Origin: Hygrophila difformis
Taxonomy: Eukaryota > Streptophyta > Magnoliopsida > Lamiales > Acanthaceae
Length of the DNA: 64,000 nt
Direction of reading: 5' to 3'
NCBI GenBank assembly: GCA_030278955.1
Contig: JAOANR010000006.1
Location: 59,571,060 to 59,635,059, forward strand
In this document: positions 8,948 through 20,132 of the stretch, one piece after another
How positions within the stretch are numbered: the first letter of the stretch is position 1
Layout: each line of letters opens with the position of its first letter
Translations under genes and position numbers: made by a program
Notes under the pieces: generated by a model
What the model was told of the DNA's origin: nothing
Seen by the model: the letters and a program-made list of their open reading frames with translations, nothing else
Database searches by the model: none

Positions 8948-11511
8948 TGTAATACCCGAGAAATCGACATGAGAGTTGTAAAATCCGAAAGTTAAGAAAT
9001 TTGGATTTATTTATCGAAATCGAATTAATTCCGAGAGAACGGAATTAAATATTTCGGATAATCGCGACTCGGGATAGATGTATCGAATTATCCCAAAAAT
9101 CTCGGATAATTCATATTATGATTTTTAAGAGATTAAAAATCATAATATTAAAAAAAAAAAAAAAAAAAACGCTGCCTGGTGGCCGCGTGGTGCCCGCGCG
9201 GTGCGCGCCACCAGCAGCAGACCTGCTATGCAGGCGTTACAAGTGGATTCTTGCATTGATTTTCGTTTTGCACGTCTCCAATCGATTTGAATTCAATCAT
9301 CAGACATTGTGGACGTTGTGGGGGGGGTTATGATTGGCTTGAGAAGCATTAACACCCCACAAACTTAGTCTTTAAGCTCACACAACACACCTTGGAGGAT
9401 CCTATGGAGCTATGAGAGGAGTGGGGGAAATGGATGAGGTTTGGGGGTGTTAATTCGGGGGTTATGGGTTAGAAATTGTTCCTTCACATTCCCACTACCA
9501 CATGGCTGCTTTTGGAGCAATTACCCCTCTATAAATAGCCCCTACTCAGCCTCCATTGCACTCATTTGCATCCCATCCGAAATTTGAGTTCAAGAGAGAG
9601 TAGTGAGAGTTTTGTGAGTTGTTCATCATCCTTCCAGGGAGTGTGGACGTGTTCAAGTGTTCCAAACCTTTCTCCTACGTGTAGGTAAGAGTTCTACTTC
9701 TTTTCCTTGGTCTTAGATTCGAATCCCTTGTCCTAGAATTGAGAATTTCCTCCGACAACTCCATAATAGGTGCATTCGGTAGAAGTTTTGATTGTTGGGG
9801 TCGAGTTGGACGATTTCCAGGATTTCACCAAGGGGATATTCGGTTCTAAACTCATCTCATGTAAGTTAGTATTGTGCGCGTCGATTTTTAGGAGTTTTGG
9901 TTGAGTATAACTCGAGATATAGGTTTATCTTTTCATTTGACAAAATCTGTCAAATAGGGTTTCCTATGACCAATATTATTGTTATGTGAATTCGACCATG
10001 ATCCGTACATTTTTAGGAAAACCTTCCAAAATGAAACTTGTTCCTAATGTCCTAAAGATGCTCTCTGTAAATTTTTATAATTTTTGGACATGTTTTGGTC
10101 ACCCAAATTCGATCTGGTATTTTCTGCACATAGGTTGACAGATTTAATGTATGTATGTAGTCAGTTTTGTTGTTCGATTCACTCTTGCCTATGATCGTTT
10201 TTAGTGCTTGATGTCTTCATAAAACTTGCTCTAATATGTGTCTAGAACATCCCTGTAAAATTTCATGATTTTTGGAGCATGTATGAAATTGTTATGAATT
10301 TTTGAACTCACTGTGGTCGAATTTACTGAAGCAAGAGAAATTGTAATTCAATAGCTTTCTGAAATCGATTAAAATGACCAGTTTAGAGTCCGAATTTTGA
10401 GATGGCTATTTCTATGAAAAATGCTTATTTTGATGATTCCTAGCCACTGTAATTTTTCCAGAATTTTTAAAAATTGTTTACTGCATTTTTAAAGGCGATT
10501 TCAGAAACTGCTATAATGTCATTTTTGGTCGGTAAATGCTATTTTGATTATTCGATGAACTAAGAGTCGATTGCTACTCGGTTTTGGATATGTATGAAAT
10601 CTGGATATGTGGCGAATATATTGGAATGATAAAAATGTGAATTTTAAACTTTGGAGGTTTTGATCGAGTGGGATGCCATGTGTTAGAGGGTAAGTGCACT
10701 TGGCGTGAGCTCGTTGGGCCGCCCCCTCTTTTGTAGCCAAAACGGCATTGATTATTGTGATGTATGAGTCTATACTCCTAGATGTATCCGTATGGGTTAT
10801 CTAGGGCTCCGGAGTGTGTCTGTATAGGGTCCGCTGCATGCACTTACCTCGTGGGTACGAGTCCCAGAGGTTGATCCCAAGGGTTCGTCCCTAGGATATG
10901 TTTGAGTCCTTGTGGGTATAAAGTCCCAAAGGTTGGTCCTGTGGGTTCGTCCCTAGGATATGCTAATGGGGTGTCCTCGATCATAACTAACATTGGTAAA
11001 GTGTTCGTGGAATATGTGTAAGAGGTTTTTAAATTAATTTTATTTACTCGTCTTTTAAATAAATATATTATTTTGTATATTCTCCTAAAAACTTTTAAAA
11101 TTCGTTGTGCTATATATTAACTTACGCAGTACCTTTGTACTGATAAATTGTTGTTTTATTTTCCTTTCAGATTTCGCAGAGTAAGCATCGCATGGAGGGA
11201 TGGGATTTCCATTTTTAAAAGAAGACTTGTCGCATTTTATTTATTTTTAATTTATGCATTGGACTTAGACTCTGGTTTTGGCCGCATGTTTTGGCCCTGT
11301 TTATTTTTGCTTCCGCACTGCTTATTATTATTATGTGTGTTATACTCTGATTAAACTTCGGGCTTATTTGAATGGTTTTTTAAATATTTTTAAGTCAATG
11401 ATGCAACTTAAGCCTTAGCATCCTTTTAAATAAGCTCGATTTAATCGGGTCTTGTTTGGAAGGGTGTGGCGGTAGCATCCCGGCCTGGGTGACCAAATCC
11501 GGGGTGTTACA
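8948..11511 (+). repeat. Family A long terminal repeat (3' LTR), 2564 bp
   Basis: Same termini and content as 534-3094, three bases longer, mostly in the A tract near 9150. TATA box 9530-9537, donor at 9685, hairpin 11127-11142, acceptor ending 11170. It joins AT-rich DNA (ACAGT...) at 11512. The matching target duplication would be at the left end of the array, outside the window. Confidence 0.95.
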
Positions 11512-12021
11512 ACAGTAGTAGAATATATAATTTGTTAAGTCGAAGAAGAAAGGTTGAATGACAGGTTGAGATCATCAATATAAAAGATTCGAAAGTTGGA
11601 AATGAAAATAGTAGAAAAGATATGAAATCATCATTACAAAGTGGAGTGAATTTATCATTGCCTGAATTTTGCAGTACATTTAATAATTACTGTTATGCAA
11701 AATACTTATATTTTTTTAATAGAAGAGAATTCTGTTAGTGGAAAATTATGCAGAGACCTCAATAAGATGTCTTACTTATTATTGTCATAAGTTGGGTGCA
11801 ACACAGTTGCTATAGAAAATTTAACTAATTATATTTTTTTTATAAGTTATGTCACGAATTATTTATTTTGTAATGAATCAACAAAGAAATTTTAAAAAGA
11901 ATTTTATTCAAAGGCTTAATGGATAAATACAATGAAATACAAATGAAATATACAATTTTAAAAAAATATAAATGGAGATATTAATTATTTGTTCAAATAT
12001 GTCATTTTCCAATGCAGTAAT

Positions 12022-12144
12022 CTACATAGAAGAATTGTCATCGGATGGAATGTCATAATCAATTTCCAATGCAGTAATCATTTCATCCACGATCAATGGT
12101 CCATCAAATGAAATAGTAAACGAAATATATGAAATAATCTAATA
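12022..12144 (-). pseudogene. Possible relic of an RPA1-C-like C-terminal exon
   Basis: On the minus strand a short open segment ends in TAG at 12022-12024 and reads TISFDGPLIVDEMITALEID before an acidic tail (DIPSDDNSS). This resembles the last exon of the RPA-like gene at 23954-24606 (FRVTVRNEDL...RPLSVDQMTA). No upstream zinc-ribbon exon is visible because family A sequence starts at 11511. The similarity is short, so this is tentative. Confidence 0.3.
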
Positions 12145-12362
12145 ATTTAATTAGATGAGCACAGATGAATGAGTGAATAAAATAATACTACAATAAACAA
12201 CGTTTGAAATTTCCAGATAGATTGTTGACATGACCAATCACAATAAATACGTAATACACCTAAAAGATGATTTCTCGCGTCTAATACATTTTCCGATGTA
12301 TTAATTATACAAAAATATTAAGTGTAAAGACGTGCATTTAATAGTCAAACCAAACCGAGAAT

Positions 12363-12369
12363 TATAAAT
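12363..12369 (+). promoter_or_regulatory. Candidate TATA box for gene 1
   Basis: TATAAAT about 60 bp upstream of the ATG at 12429. It is in an AT-rich setting, so it could be chance. Confidence 0.35.
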
Positions 12370-12428
12370 TAGTGTGACATCGTCTAAATAGAACAATGTA
12401 GAAAAGTCCTGAAATCGACAAAAGTAAA

Positions 12429-13020
12429 ATGTCAAGTAGCAAATCGAAGATTGATTATGCTGAAATCAACCGTCTTCTACCATATGCAGGTATGTCAATA
12501 ACACGAATATTATTATTCAATATATATAAACTAACTTATTTCAAGTTCAAAAGAAAACTTTGCAGGAACATCTTTCCCAAGAGGTGACAGTGTTGTTGCT
12601 TGCAAAGATCTACTCGAGAGGATCTTATCAGAAATGGATCCAGAAATGCCTATAGAAGAGAGAAAGAAGATCACGGATGTTATAGGATTCTTGGAACGTG
12701 CAAAGAAAGAATGTGACTTTACAGATGCTGCTACAAATTTTATACAGAAGCTGAAGGAAACAACGGACAACTATAAGGATAATATAAAGAATTGGGTGGA
12801 ATACTCGGAGGGGAATAATCCCGACATGCTATATATCCCAAAGTATGTTTTCATGTCAACAACGGATGAATTGGACATCGTCTACAATTCTCTAAATGTC
12901 AGATATCAAGTGTTTTCGGCGGAGAAGATGCATGATTTGGAAGTCGAATGGGCCGATTATATTAGGAATAAATTAATCTACATTTCCTTTCGATTTGGGA
13001 AATATGTGAAGAAAAGTTGA
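12429..13020 (+). CDS. Gene 1: small intron-containing plant protein of unknown family (intact)
   Basis: Exon 1 is 12429-12489 (61 nt); the phase-1 intron has GTATGT donor and TTTGCAG acceptor; exon 2 is 12566-13020, ending TGA. The product is 171 residues, mostly helical and charged, with no signal peptide or membrane segment. Landmarks shared with its two paralogues here are INRLLPYAG near the intron, FPRG near residue 25, a long helical middle ending IKNWVEY, LYIPK near 112, and LEVEW followed by a basic C-terminus (GKYVKKS). I do not recognise the family. It is the only undamaged member here: gene 2 (16797-20132) has the same exon structure including the 61-nt first exon, and gene 3 is split by a retrotransposon nest. 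The conserved frame across three diverged copies supports a real protein. Confidence 0.72.
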
Positions 13021-13659
13021 ATTGTAATTGATTAGTTTGATATATATAAATTTGATTTCGATATATCCAATTTTATAAATAAGTATATGAAAAGTTCAAT
13101 GTATCAACATTTGGTTTGTAATTACGTTTTTGGTCATCTATATTGATAATTGCGAAAAATAACAATTTTGACGACAAAAATAATTTAATGATTATAGATC
13201 ATTCATTATTAATTTTCTCTATAATAATATTAATATTATGCAAATAACTATATCAAATTATCAAGTCGATTAATAATGGAACTGTACAGGTGAAGATTCA
13301 TTGAATATAGAAGAAAATTAATGTTCATAATTTAGTTAAATAAGAGCAGTATTGGTATTTAAACATGAAGAAATATATTTACATTACAAATGAGACTGAG
13401 ACGAACATACATACTCCTACACTAAAAGGTATAATAATTATATTTTGCATTTAAAAGAAATAAATTAATTGAGCAAGTGAACATACACAAAACGGCGATA
13501 ATTAATGTACCCTTTAAGTTTTTTCATTTGAATTAATCATTGTGACGTTCCAACTCTCTCAACATTGTTTCTATATAAACTGATATTTTTTTATGATGAA
13601 GATAAGAAAAGCTAAATCAACATAAACCAAAAAAAAAAAAAAAAAAAAAAAACAGCGTA
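13021..13659 (+). other. AT-rich spacer and probable gene 2 promoter/5' UTR
   Basis: No gene. TATATAAA at 13572-13579 is a plausible TATA box for gene 2, because 13659 was joined to 16774 before the solo LTR inserted. A run of about 26 A residues (13628-13652) directly precedes the insertion. Sequence around 13380-13420 resembles blocks near 23030 and 25040. Confidence 0.45.
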
Positions 13660-16600
13660 TGTAATACCCCAGATTTTTATCAACGTCCAAGGGAATAAAA
13701 TTTATTCCGATCAATGTCGAAATATATCCGAGAAGAAGAAAATAATTTATCACAATAAATTATTGCTCGGAAATGAAACGCCGATAGATTTAAATTCAAA
13801 ATGGAATAAAAGAGGGAAAGGAAGCCCGAAGACATTCCATGAATTGAGTAAAAATAATTGGAGTTAAGTTCATGAAGGAAAAGAATTTTAATTCCAAGAA
13901 CCCGTGAAGTCGGAAGAAATTTAATAAAACAAGTTATTGCACGGGAATCAAAAGACGACGAATTGGAAGTCGACGAAACCGAGACCGACGGACTTAAGAT
14001 CTCAAACATGAAATTCATTTGAGTCAAGATAAACTTAAGATAAGAATTTATGACCCGAGAATGACCCGAAAAATCGAGCCCGAAAACGTAGGAGGACAGA
14101 AGTCCGAAAGAGAGGAGGAAAAGCACGACGGATCGCACGACCCCGCCCGGACCGAAGTCCAGGCGTGGTTGGCGCGCACCCGGCGCTGGGTTTAGCCAAA
14201 CCCCGCGCCAACCCCGCGCCAAAGTCCTGACAACAACACCTTGTCGCGTTTTGGCGACTTTCTCGCCAATTTTCGGGGCCCAAGGTTGGGAATCTGATCT
14301 TTCACGAGAGAGGCATCTTTTTGGACGTTATGTAATCAATCCCATCTCATTTGTCAGCCATTTTCATCAATCATTCACCCCAAACTCTCCAAAAACTCTC
14401 CCAAAAGCCAAACACTCTTCCGACGAACTTCCGGCGACTTTCCGACGAGTTTCCGGCAACCAAATCCAACCAAGGAAGTGTGTAGATCAAGGATTGCAGG
14501 CTTTGGATTGTTGGTAAGATGTTAATCAAGTTTCCTTATGATTTTAAGATCATAAACATCATCCTAACTTACGAATCTTCGTATTCAAACACAAATCGGA
14601 GCCAAGGGAAGAATAAATCGGGTGGAAGAGATTCGTTCGTGACATCCCGTGGATTCCGGACGACCCGTGACTTCCTAAACATCATCCCCACTGTAAGTTA
14701 ACCTTACTATGGTTTTGGGTGACTTAAAATGCAACCAAACATAGAGATTCAACTCAAGAAAATTAATAAAAATCTGTCAACAAGAGAAACCCTCAACGCA
14801 GCGTTTTTGTATGAATTTTTCGAACCTCTAAAGCTGCTCAAACAACAAAACTCAAAACATGAAAAGTGTTGCTAAGACTTTGGTCTAGCTACTGTAAAAA
14901 GTTTAGAATTTTTCATGTTGTTTTGAAACCTGAAACCAACCTAAAACCGAAGAGTATTAAATCTGGATCTTAGAACTTTGGTAGATTTCACTCTCAATCT
15001 TGTTGGTTATTTTGACCATGGATCTAGGCCGATCTAGGATTGGTGCTAAACATGAAAGTTGTAGATCTATGAGTTTAGAACATCTCTGTAAGTTTTTAGA
15101 ATTTTTCATTGAGATTTGAACCTCCAAACTCGAGCCGATCCGATCTGCGTTAGAACCGATGTCAAGAACCTTGACAGATTTCATAATCAAACTCGACGAG
15201 CAAAACTCTTACTTCGAGTGTTCAAACCTGAAAACTCAAAACTAAGATTTTGATCCAAAGATCATAAGCTATATTGTGTAAAAATTTCAAAGATTTTCAT
15301 CAAGTTTTGATACCCCAAATCGTATCGGACATATTCTGCGTTTTTAGGAATTGTCAAAGGATGACAGATTTCATAACCGATCTTGATGAGCTTATTCCTA
15401 TCACTTCTAGCCTGAACCAATCTTTGAGATCTAAACAAAAGTTGTTGGAAATCATGTCTAGTATGTCTCTGTAAAATTTCAGGACTTTTGAAGTTCATTT
15501 GATATGTTAAAAAGTCAAATCTTTGAAAGGTGTCGAACCTGAATCCTGACAGCTTATTGATTGTGTAGAAAACTTGATTTTTGACATGCTTCCCATCATT
15601 TTTCCGAAAAACTTAAAACATGAAAGTTGTTCATTGGGATGTTTTTGAGTTACTGTGAAAATTTCAGATCAATCGCCTAAGAAATGGATTTTTAAACTGA
15701 AAAGGCGCAAACTGTGACATCGATCGATTTTAAAACTTGAGAGATCTTGAAATCTTGTCGAAACATGAAATTAGCCTTTAAGGTTTAAATGATTGGGAAT
15801 CCCTTTGAAATAAAATACACTTGAAATATCTTGCTTGCCGAAAGGCAATTGAAATATCTTGCTTGCCGAAAGGCAATTGAAATATCTTGCTTACCGAAAG
15901 GCAATTGAAATATCTTGCTTGCCGAAAGGCAATTGAAATATCTTGCTTGCCGAAAGGCAATTGAAATATCTTGCTTGCCGAAAGGCAATTGAAATATCTT
16001 GCTTGCCGAAAGGCAATTGAAATATCTTGCTTGCCGAAAGGCAATTGAAATATCTTGCTTGCCGAAAGGCAATTGAAATATAATGCTTGCCGAATGGAGA
16101 TTGAAATATAAACTTGAAACATGAGAAATGATATTTTTGAAATTGGCTGAGGCCGCCGGATCACCGGCCAACTGTTACTATCGATATTGGCTGCGGCCGC
16201 CGGATTGCCGGCTAAATTAAATATTGTTGAAATGGTTATGTAACGGGAGAGGAAAATAAAAGATTTAATATTTTTAAGTATTTATTTAGTTATGCCTTGC
16301 AAATCATTTTACTACAAGAAATCTTTTTATTAAATTAATTAAAGGCTTTGAAACCCCTAACCCATGCTATGTGTTAACTTACTCAGCGCGTTTTTGCTGA
16401 CCCAAACCATATATCTCCTTTTTCTTACAGAGTACGAAGAATATGCATCGTCATATGCATACATGGGAACATTAGGGGAAATCTTTATTTTAAATCCCTG
16501 CATTAAATTACGACTTGCATGAACGGGCCTGTTTAACCCGTGTTTTGGCCATGTCGGCCCTTATACATTATTTCCGCTGCACAAATTAAAATTTCCGCTG

Positions 16601-16768
16601 CAACTTTGATGTATTATCTTTAAAGTATATATGAATGGGCTGTTTGAATATTTTAAATACTGAAAACCATAGCCTTGCACCTCTTTAGTGAGCTCGGAGA
16701 AACCGTGTCTTGCTAGGGAGGTGTGGCGGTGGCATCCCGGCCTGGGTTACCAAAACCGGGGTGTTACA
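13660..16768 (+). repeat. Solo LTR, family B, 3109 bp, TSD GCGTA
   Basis: Starts TGTAATACCCCAG, ends CCGGGGTGTTACA, with GCGTA directly on both sides (13655-13659 and 16769-16773). No internal region is attached, so LTR-LTR recombination removed it. It sits 24 bp upstream of the gene 2 ATG, inside the predicted 5' UTR. Contents: GTAAGA donor at 14514, a 28-bp minisatellite (15821-16103), CCGCCGGATCACCGGC-type inverted motifs near 16150-16215, a TCAGC/GCTGA hairpin (16383-16400), a CAG acceptor ending 16430, and the conserved GC-rich end. Confidence 0.93.
15821..16103 (+). repeat. 28-bp minisatellite with GAAA-tetraloop hairpins (9 units plus one degenerate)
   Basis: The unit is TTGAAATATCTTGC followed by TTGCCGAAAGGCAA. 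Each unit contains TTGCC-GAAA-GGCAA, a perfect 5-bp stem closed by a GNRA-type loop in sense RNA. One unit has TTACC, which weakens the stem. Because 28 is not a multiple of 3, the array stays open in several frames and yields spurious ORFs. Confidence 0.9.
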
Positions 16769-17173
16769 GCGTAGCTCTGAGGTGTCTAAATTGAGGATGG
16801 CTCCCATATACTGGACACTACAAATATCAGCGATCAATCGTCTCTTACCATACGCGGGTAGGTTTAATTTCGGATAAATTATTATTGAAATATACTTATA
16901 ATTATTCTTAACATTTTAAACGATTGTATTTAGGTTTAAACTTTCCTAGAGGTTCAGATGCGGCTGCATGCAGAGACCTATTGGCCAAAATTTTGTCCGA
17001 CAATGAACCTGGGCTGAGCAGAGCAGAGAAAAATAAGTTCTTTAGTATTATCCAATTCTTAGAGACTGCAATCAAAGAATGCGAGATCGCAGATGCTACA
17101 ACAACTTTCACTAATAATCTCAAGGAAACGATTGCTCGCTATAATGAAAACATAAAGAATTGGATTGAGTTTA

Positions 17174-19915
17174 TGTAATACCCGAGAAATCGACGTCGAG
17201 AAATTAAATCCAACAATCTAAGAATTTGGATTTAACTATCGCAACCGAAATAATTCCGAGAGAGCGGAATTAAATATTTTCGGACGATAGCAACTCGAAG
17301 AGAGTTATCGGATTATCCAACGATCTCGGATAATTCCATATTATGATTTTTAGAATTTAAAATCATAATATTAAAAAAAAAAAAAAAGAAGAAGAAAACG
17401 CGACCAGGTGGCCGCGCGGCGGCGACGCGCCGGCGCGCCACCAGCGCGGCGGCAGGATGGTGCTCTCATGCATTGCACGCGTTTTCGGCTCCATTTTCGA
17501 GGTTTGACGACTCCAACCAATCCAAATCCGATCCTCAGACTTTAGGGGATGTTTTGGGACTCATTTGGATAATTTTTGGATATATTAAACCTCCCTACAA
17601 CTTGGATTAAGAAAGATACATGTACAATTAAACATTCATTGAATCATGTTGGGAAGTGGGGTGAATGGGGAGTAATGGGGGGGTGTAATTTCGAGGTTTG
17701 GACTGTCATTAAGCCCCCAAGAGTTCCAAGGCACATCAAGGCAGCCCTTGAAGTCTTGCACACCCCTAAATCTATCCAAACTCACCCACCAAACTCCTCC
17801 CAATTCACTAGTCCGAAAATCAGAAATTAGTTTGAGTGTTGGTGAGAGTGGAGGCTTGTTCTTCTTGTTCCTAGGGCCTTGGTCGAGTTTGGAGGCTTGC
17901 AATCCATCCTCCTACATCTAGGTAAGTGTTCTAATCCAAATCCTTAATCATAAGGTCGGATTTCAAGCCCTAACACCAAGCATTCTTCCAACAACTCTCA
18001 AAATAGGATCCATTCGATAGATTGTGGAAGAGGGGACTGTGTTGGTTGATTTTGGAGCAATCAAGGAGGAGATCTTCGACTCTAATCTGGTCCTATGTAA
18101 GTTAGTGTTGTGCATCTCAAATTTTAGAGCTTTTGGTTGAATATTCTTTGAGATATAGTTCGATCTTCATCTTGTGCCAAATCTGTCTATTAGGGTTTCT
18201 ATCCGAGTAGTTTTATTTGTTCAGCGTTTTTCGTCAAGATCCGTTCATTTTTGGAAAAACTTGTCTAAATGAAAAATGTTCCTAACACTTTAAAAATGAT
18301 CTCTGTAAATTTTTATAATTTTTGGACTTGATTTGGTCGTCGAAAAAACATCTGGTATTTTCTGAAGTGCATGATGACAGATTTCATTCCTAGCATGTTC
18401 AGTTTTGTAGTCCGTATTACTCCTAGCTACGAGGGTTTTTGATGGTTAGTTTCTTCATGAAAATTGTTCATCTATGTGTCTAGTTTATTCCTGTGAAATT
18501 TCAGAATTTTTGGATCACTCTTCGAATTGTTATGGATTTTTAAACAAACTGTGGTCGAATGAACAGTGATCTCTGCACCTTTGAAAAATGAGTTTCTGAA
18601 ATGATTTTTTTTAGGCTACTTAGAGTCCGAATTTGCTAAGGCCTATTTCTGAGAAAAACGTTTATTTTGATGTCTCCTAGCACCTGTAAAATTTTCAGAA
18701 TTTTCTACAAAGTTTTACTACATTTCCTAGTGCGAATTCGAAACTGCTACGGTGTGTTCATTACCGGTAAACTTGGTTTCGTACGTTTTGATGATTAATG
18801 AGTCAATTGCCACTCTTTTGTGAATCTTATGAATTCTGGAAATATAGACATGGGTTTTAATGATTAAAATGTAAATTTTGAAACTTTGTGAGTTTTGATC
18901 GAGTTAGATGCCCAACTTTGAAGGGTAAGTGCACTTGGCGTGAGCTCGTTGGGCCGCCCCCTCTTTTTGGTGGCCAAAACGGTGCCAAGGAAATATTATT
19001 ATGTTGCGTGATTGTATGAGTCTATACTCCTAGGTGTATCCGTAGGGGTTACCTAGGGCTCCGGAGTGTGTCTGTATAGGGTCCGCTGCTTTCACTTGCC
19101 TTGCGGGTTCGATTCCCCAAGGTTTATGTTTTTCCTGCGGGTTCGATTCCCCAGGATATTGTTGACTCCTACGGGTTCGATTCCCTAGGATGTATATTGA
19201 GTTCTTGCGGGTTCGATTCCCCAAGGACGGATGTCCTCGATCATAATGAACAATGGTAAACGAAGGTGTTTGAGCTCTTGCGGGTTTGATTCCCCAAAAA
19301 TGGTAAAAGAATGTATTTGAAATATGGAAACAATGGTAAAAGAATGTGTTTGAGCTCTTGTGGGTTTGATTCCCCAAGAATGGTTTTTCTCGATAAAAAT
19401 GAATAATGATATATTATTCGTATGGCAAAGTGTAAAAATCTTCCGGAATTATTTTTACTCGACCTTCCTTTTTAAATTACAAATTCTATTTTTAAATCTC
19501 TCTTCTAAAAACTTTAAAATTCGTTATGCTATACATTAACTTACTCAGTACCTTTGTACTGATAGATACGTTGTCTCTATTTTTTTCAGATGTTGAAGAT
19601 TAGCACATGGCATTTACATTTGGGATGGGAATTTCCGAAGACTTGTCGCACTTGTTTTTAAATTATTTTACGAATTCCAAACTCATGTTTGGCCGTGTTT
19701 GGCCCTTAGCTTCCGCACTGCTTTAAATTATGTATATTTGACTTAACTCTGATTTAAACCTTCGGGCACTTATTGAATGGTTTTTAAATTATTTTTAAGT
19801 ATTGGTACAACTTAGCCTTAGCATCTTCTCAAGTGAGCTCGAAATGGTTCGCGTCTTGCTTGGGAAGGTGTGGCGGTAATGCCCTGGCCTGGGTGATCAA
19901 ATCCGGGGTGTTACA
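17174..19915 (+). repeat. Solo LTR, family A-like (diverged), 2742 bp, TSD GTTTA
   Basis: Starts TGTAATACCCGAG, ends CCGGGGTGTTACA, with GTTTA on both sides (17169-17173 and 19916-19920). It is clearly related to the LTRs at 534 and 8948 but diverged. Features: A tract at 17372-17386, donor GTAAGT at 17922, a GGGTTCGATTCCC repeat cluster (19101-19380), a TCAGTAC/GTACTGA hairpin (19545-19562), an acceptor TTTTTTCAG ending 19589, and the shared GC-rich end. It interrupts exon 2 of gene 2 in the sense direction. Confidence 0.94.
19101..19380 (+). repeat. Irregular tandem repeats with GGGTTCGATTCCC cores
   Basis: Six copies of a CTTGCGGGTTCGATTCCCC-like core with spacing of about 30-80 bp; the last two read GGGTTTGATTCCCC. 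The core equals the consensus of an RNA polymerase III B box (GGTTCGANTCC). No A box or tRNA cloverleaf accompanies it, so I do not call tRNA genes. Confidence 0.7.
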
Positions 19916-20132
19916 GTTTACTGACTCGAAGAACGAATGCTTATATGTTCCAAAACATATTTTACTTGACAGCACGGAGGAGTTGAATAGACTTTGCAAA
20001 AGAATGACAGCACTCTACGAAGACTTTCCAACAAAGAAGATGAATGATTTGGAACTTTTATGGGAAAAAGAAATTAGGAAGAAATTGCTTTACATATCTT
20101 GTAGATTTGGAAGCAGAGTTAAAAAAACATGA

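Larger units (their letters stand above)
534..11511 (+). mobile_element. Ty3/gypsy chromovirus, family A (Tekay/Del-like), LTR-internal-LTR unit of a tandem array
   Basis: Complete LTR-internal-LTR unit of 10978 bp: LTR 534-3094, primer site 3098-3109, internal region to 8947, LTR 8948-11511. Coding order is a small coiled-coil frame, gag, protease, reverse transcriptase, RNase H, integrase, chromodomain, as in chromoviruses. Near-identical LTRs point to a recent insertion or recombination. The left side continues into another internal region, so the array is larger than the window. Two single-base frameshifts interrupt gag-pol. Confidence 0.93.
11512..12428 (+). other. AT-rich intergenic DNA with a relic exon and gene 1 promoter
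   Basis: No intact gene seen apart from the minus-strand relic at 12022-12144. A TATAAAT at 12363-12369 lies about 60 bp before the gene 1 ATG. The rest is AT-rich with no recognised repeat. Confidence 0.5.
16797..20132 (+). pseudogene. Gene 2: paralogue of gene 1, disrupted by a solo LTR in exon 2
   Basis: Exon 1 is 16797-16857 (61 nt, the same length as in gene 1) and ends in LLPYAG; the intron is 16858-16933 (donor GTAGGT, acceptor TTTAG). Exon 2 runs 16934-17173, is broken by a 2742-bp solo LTR, and resumes at 19921 after the duplicated GTTTA, ending with TGA at 20130-20132. Taking out the insertion leaves one frame of 170 codons with the family landmarks NFPRG, IKNWIEF, LYVPK, LELLWEKE and a basic end (SRVKKT). 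A second solo LTR lies 24 bp before the ATG. As it stands the protein would stop at the LTR edge (about 100 residues). Coding seems otherwise undamaged, so the insertions may be recent. Confidence 0.75.

Noticed and set aside
13628..13652. Poly-A run as the tail of a retroposed gene
   Set aside because: No gene body or target duplication fits; similar A runs are common here.
13680..14283. Minus-strand frames of 82-180 codons in the solo LTR
   Set aside because: Lie within LTR U3 and recur in other copies only as broken frames; no protein similarity recognised.
15778..16171. Open frames of 128 codons across the 28-bp repeat (also 26528-27159 and 44270-44901, up to 205 codons)
   Set aside because: The 28-bp unit lacks stops in any frame, so long frames arise automatically; they lie inside LTRs.
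19101..19380. tRNA genes suggested by GGTTCGATTCC
   Set aside because: No A box, anticodon arm or acceptor stem around any copy.
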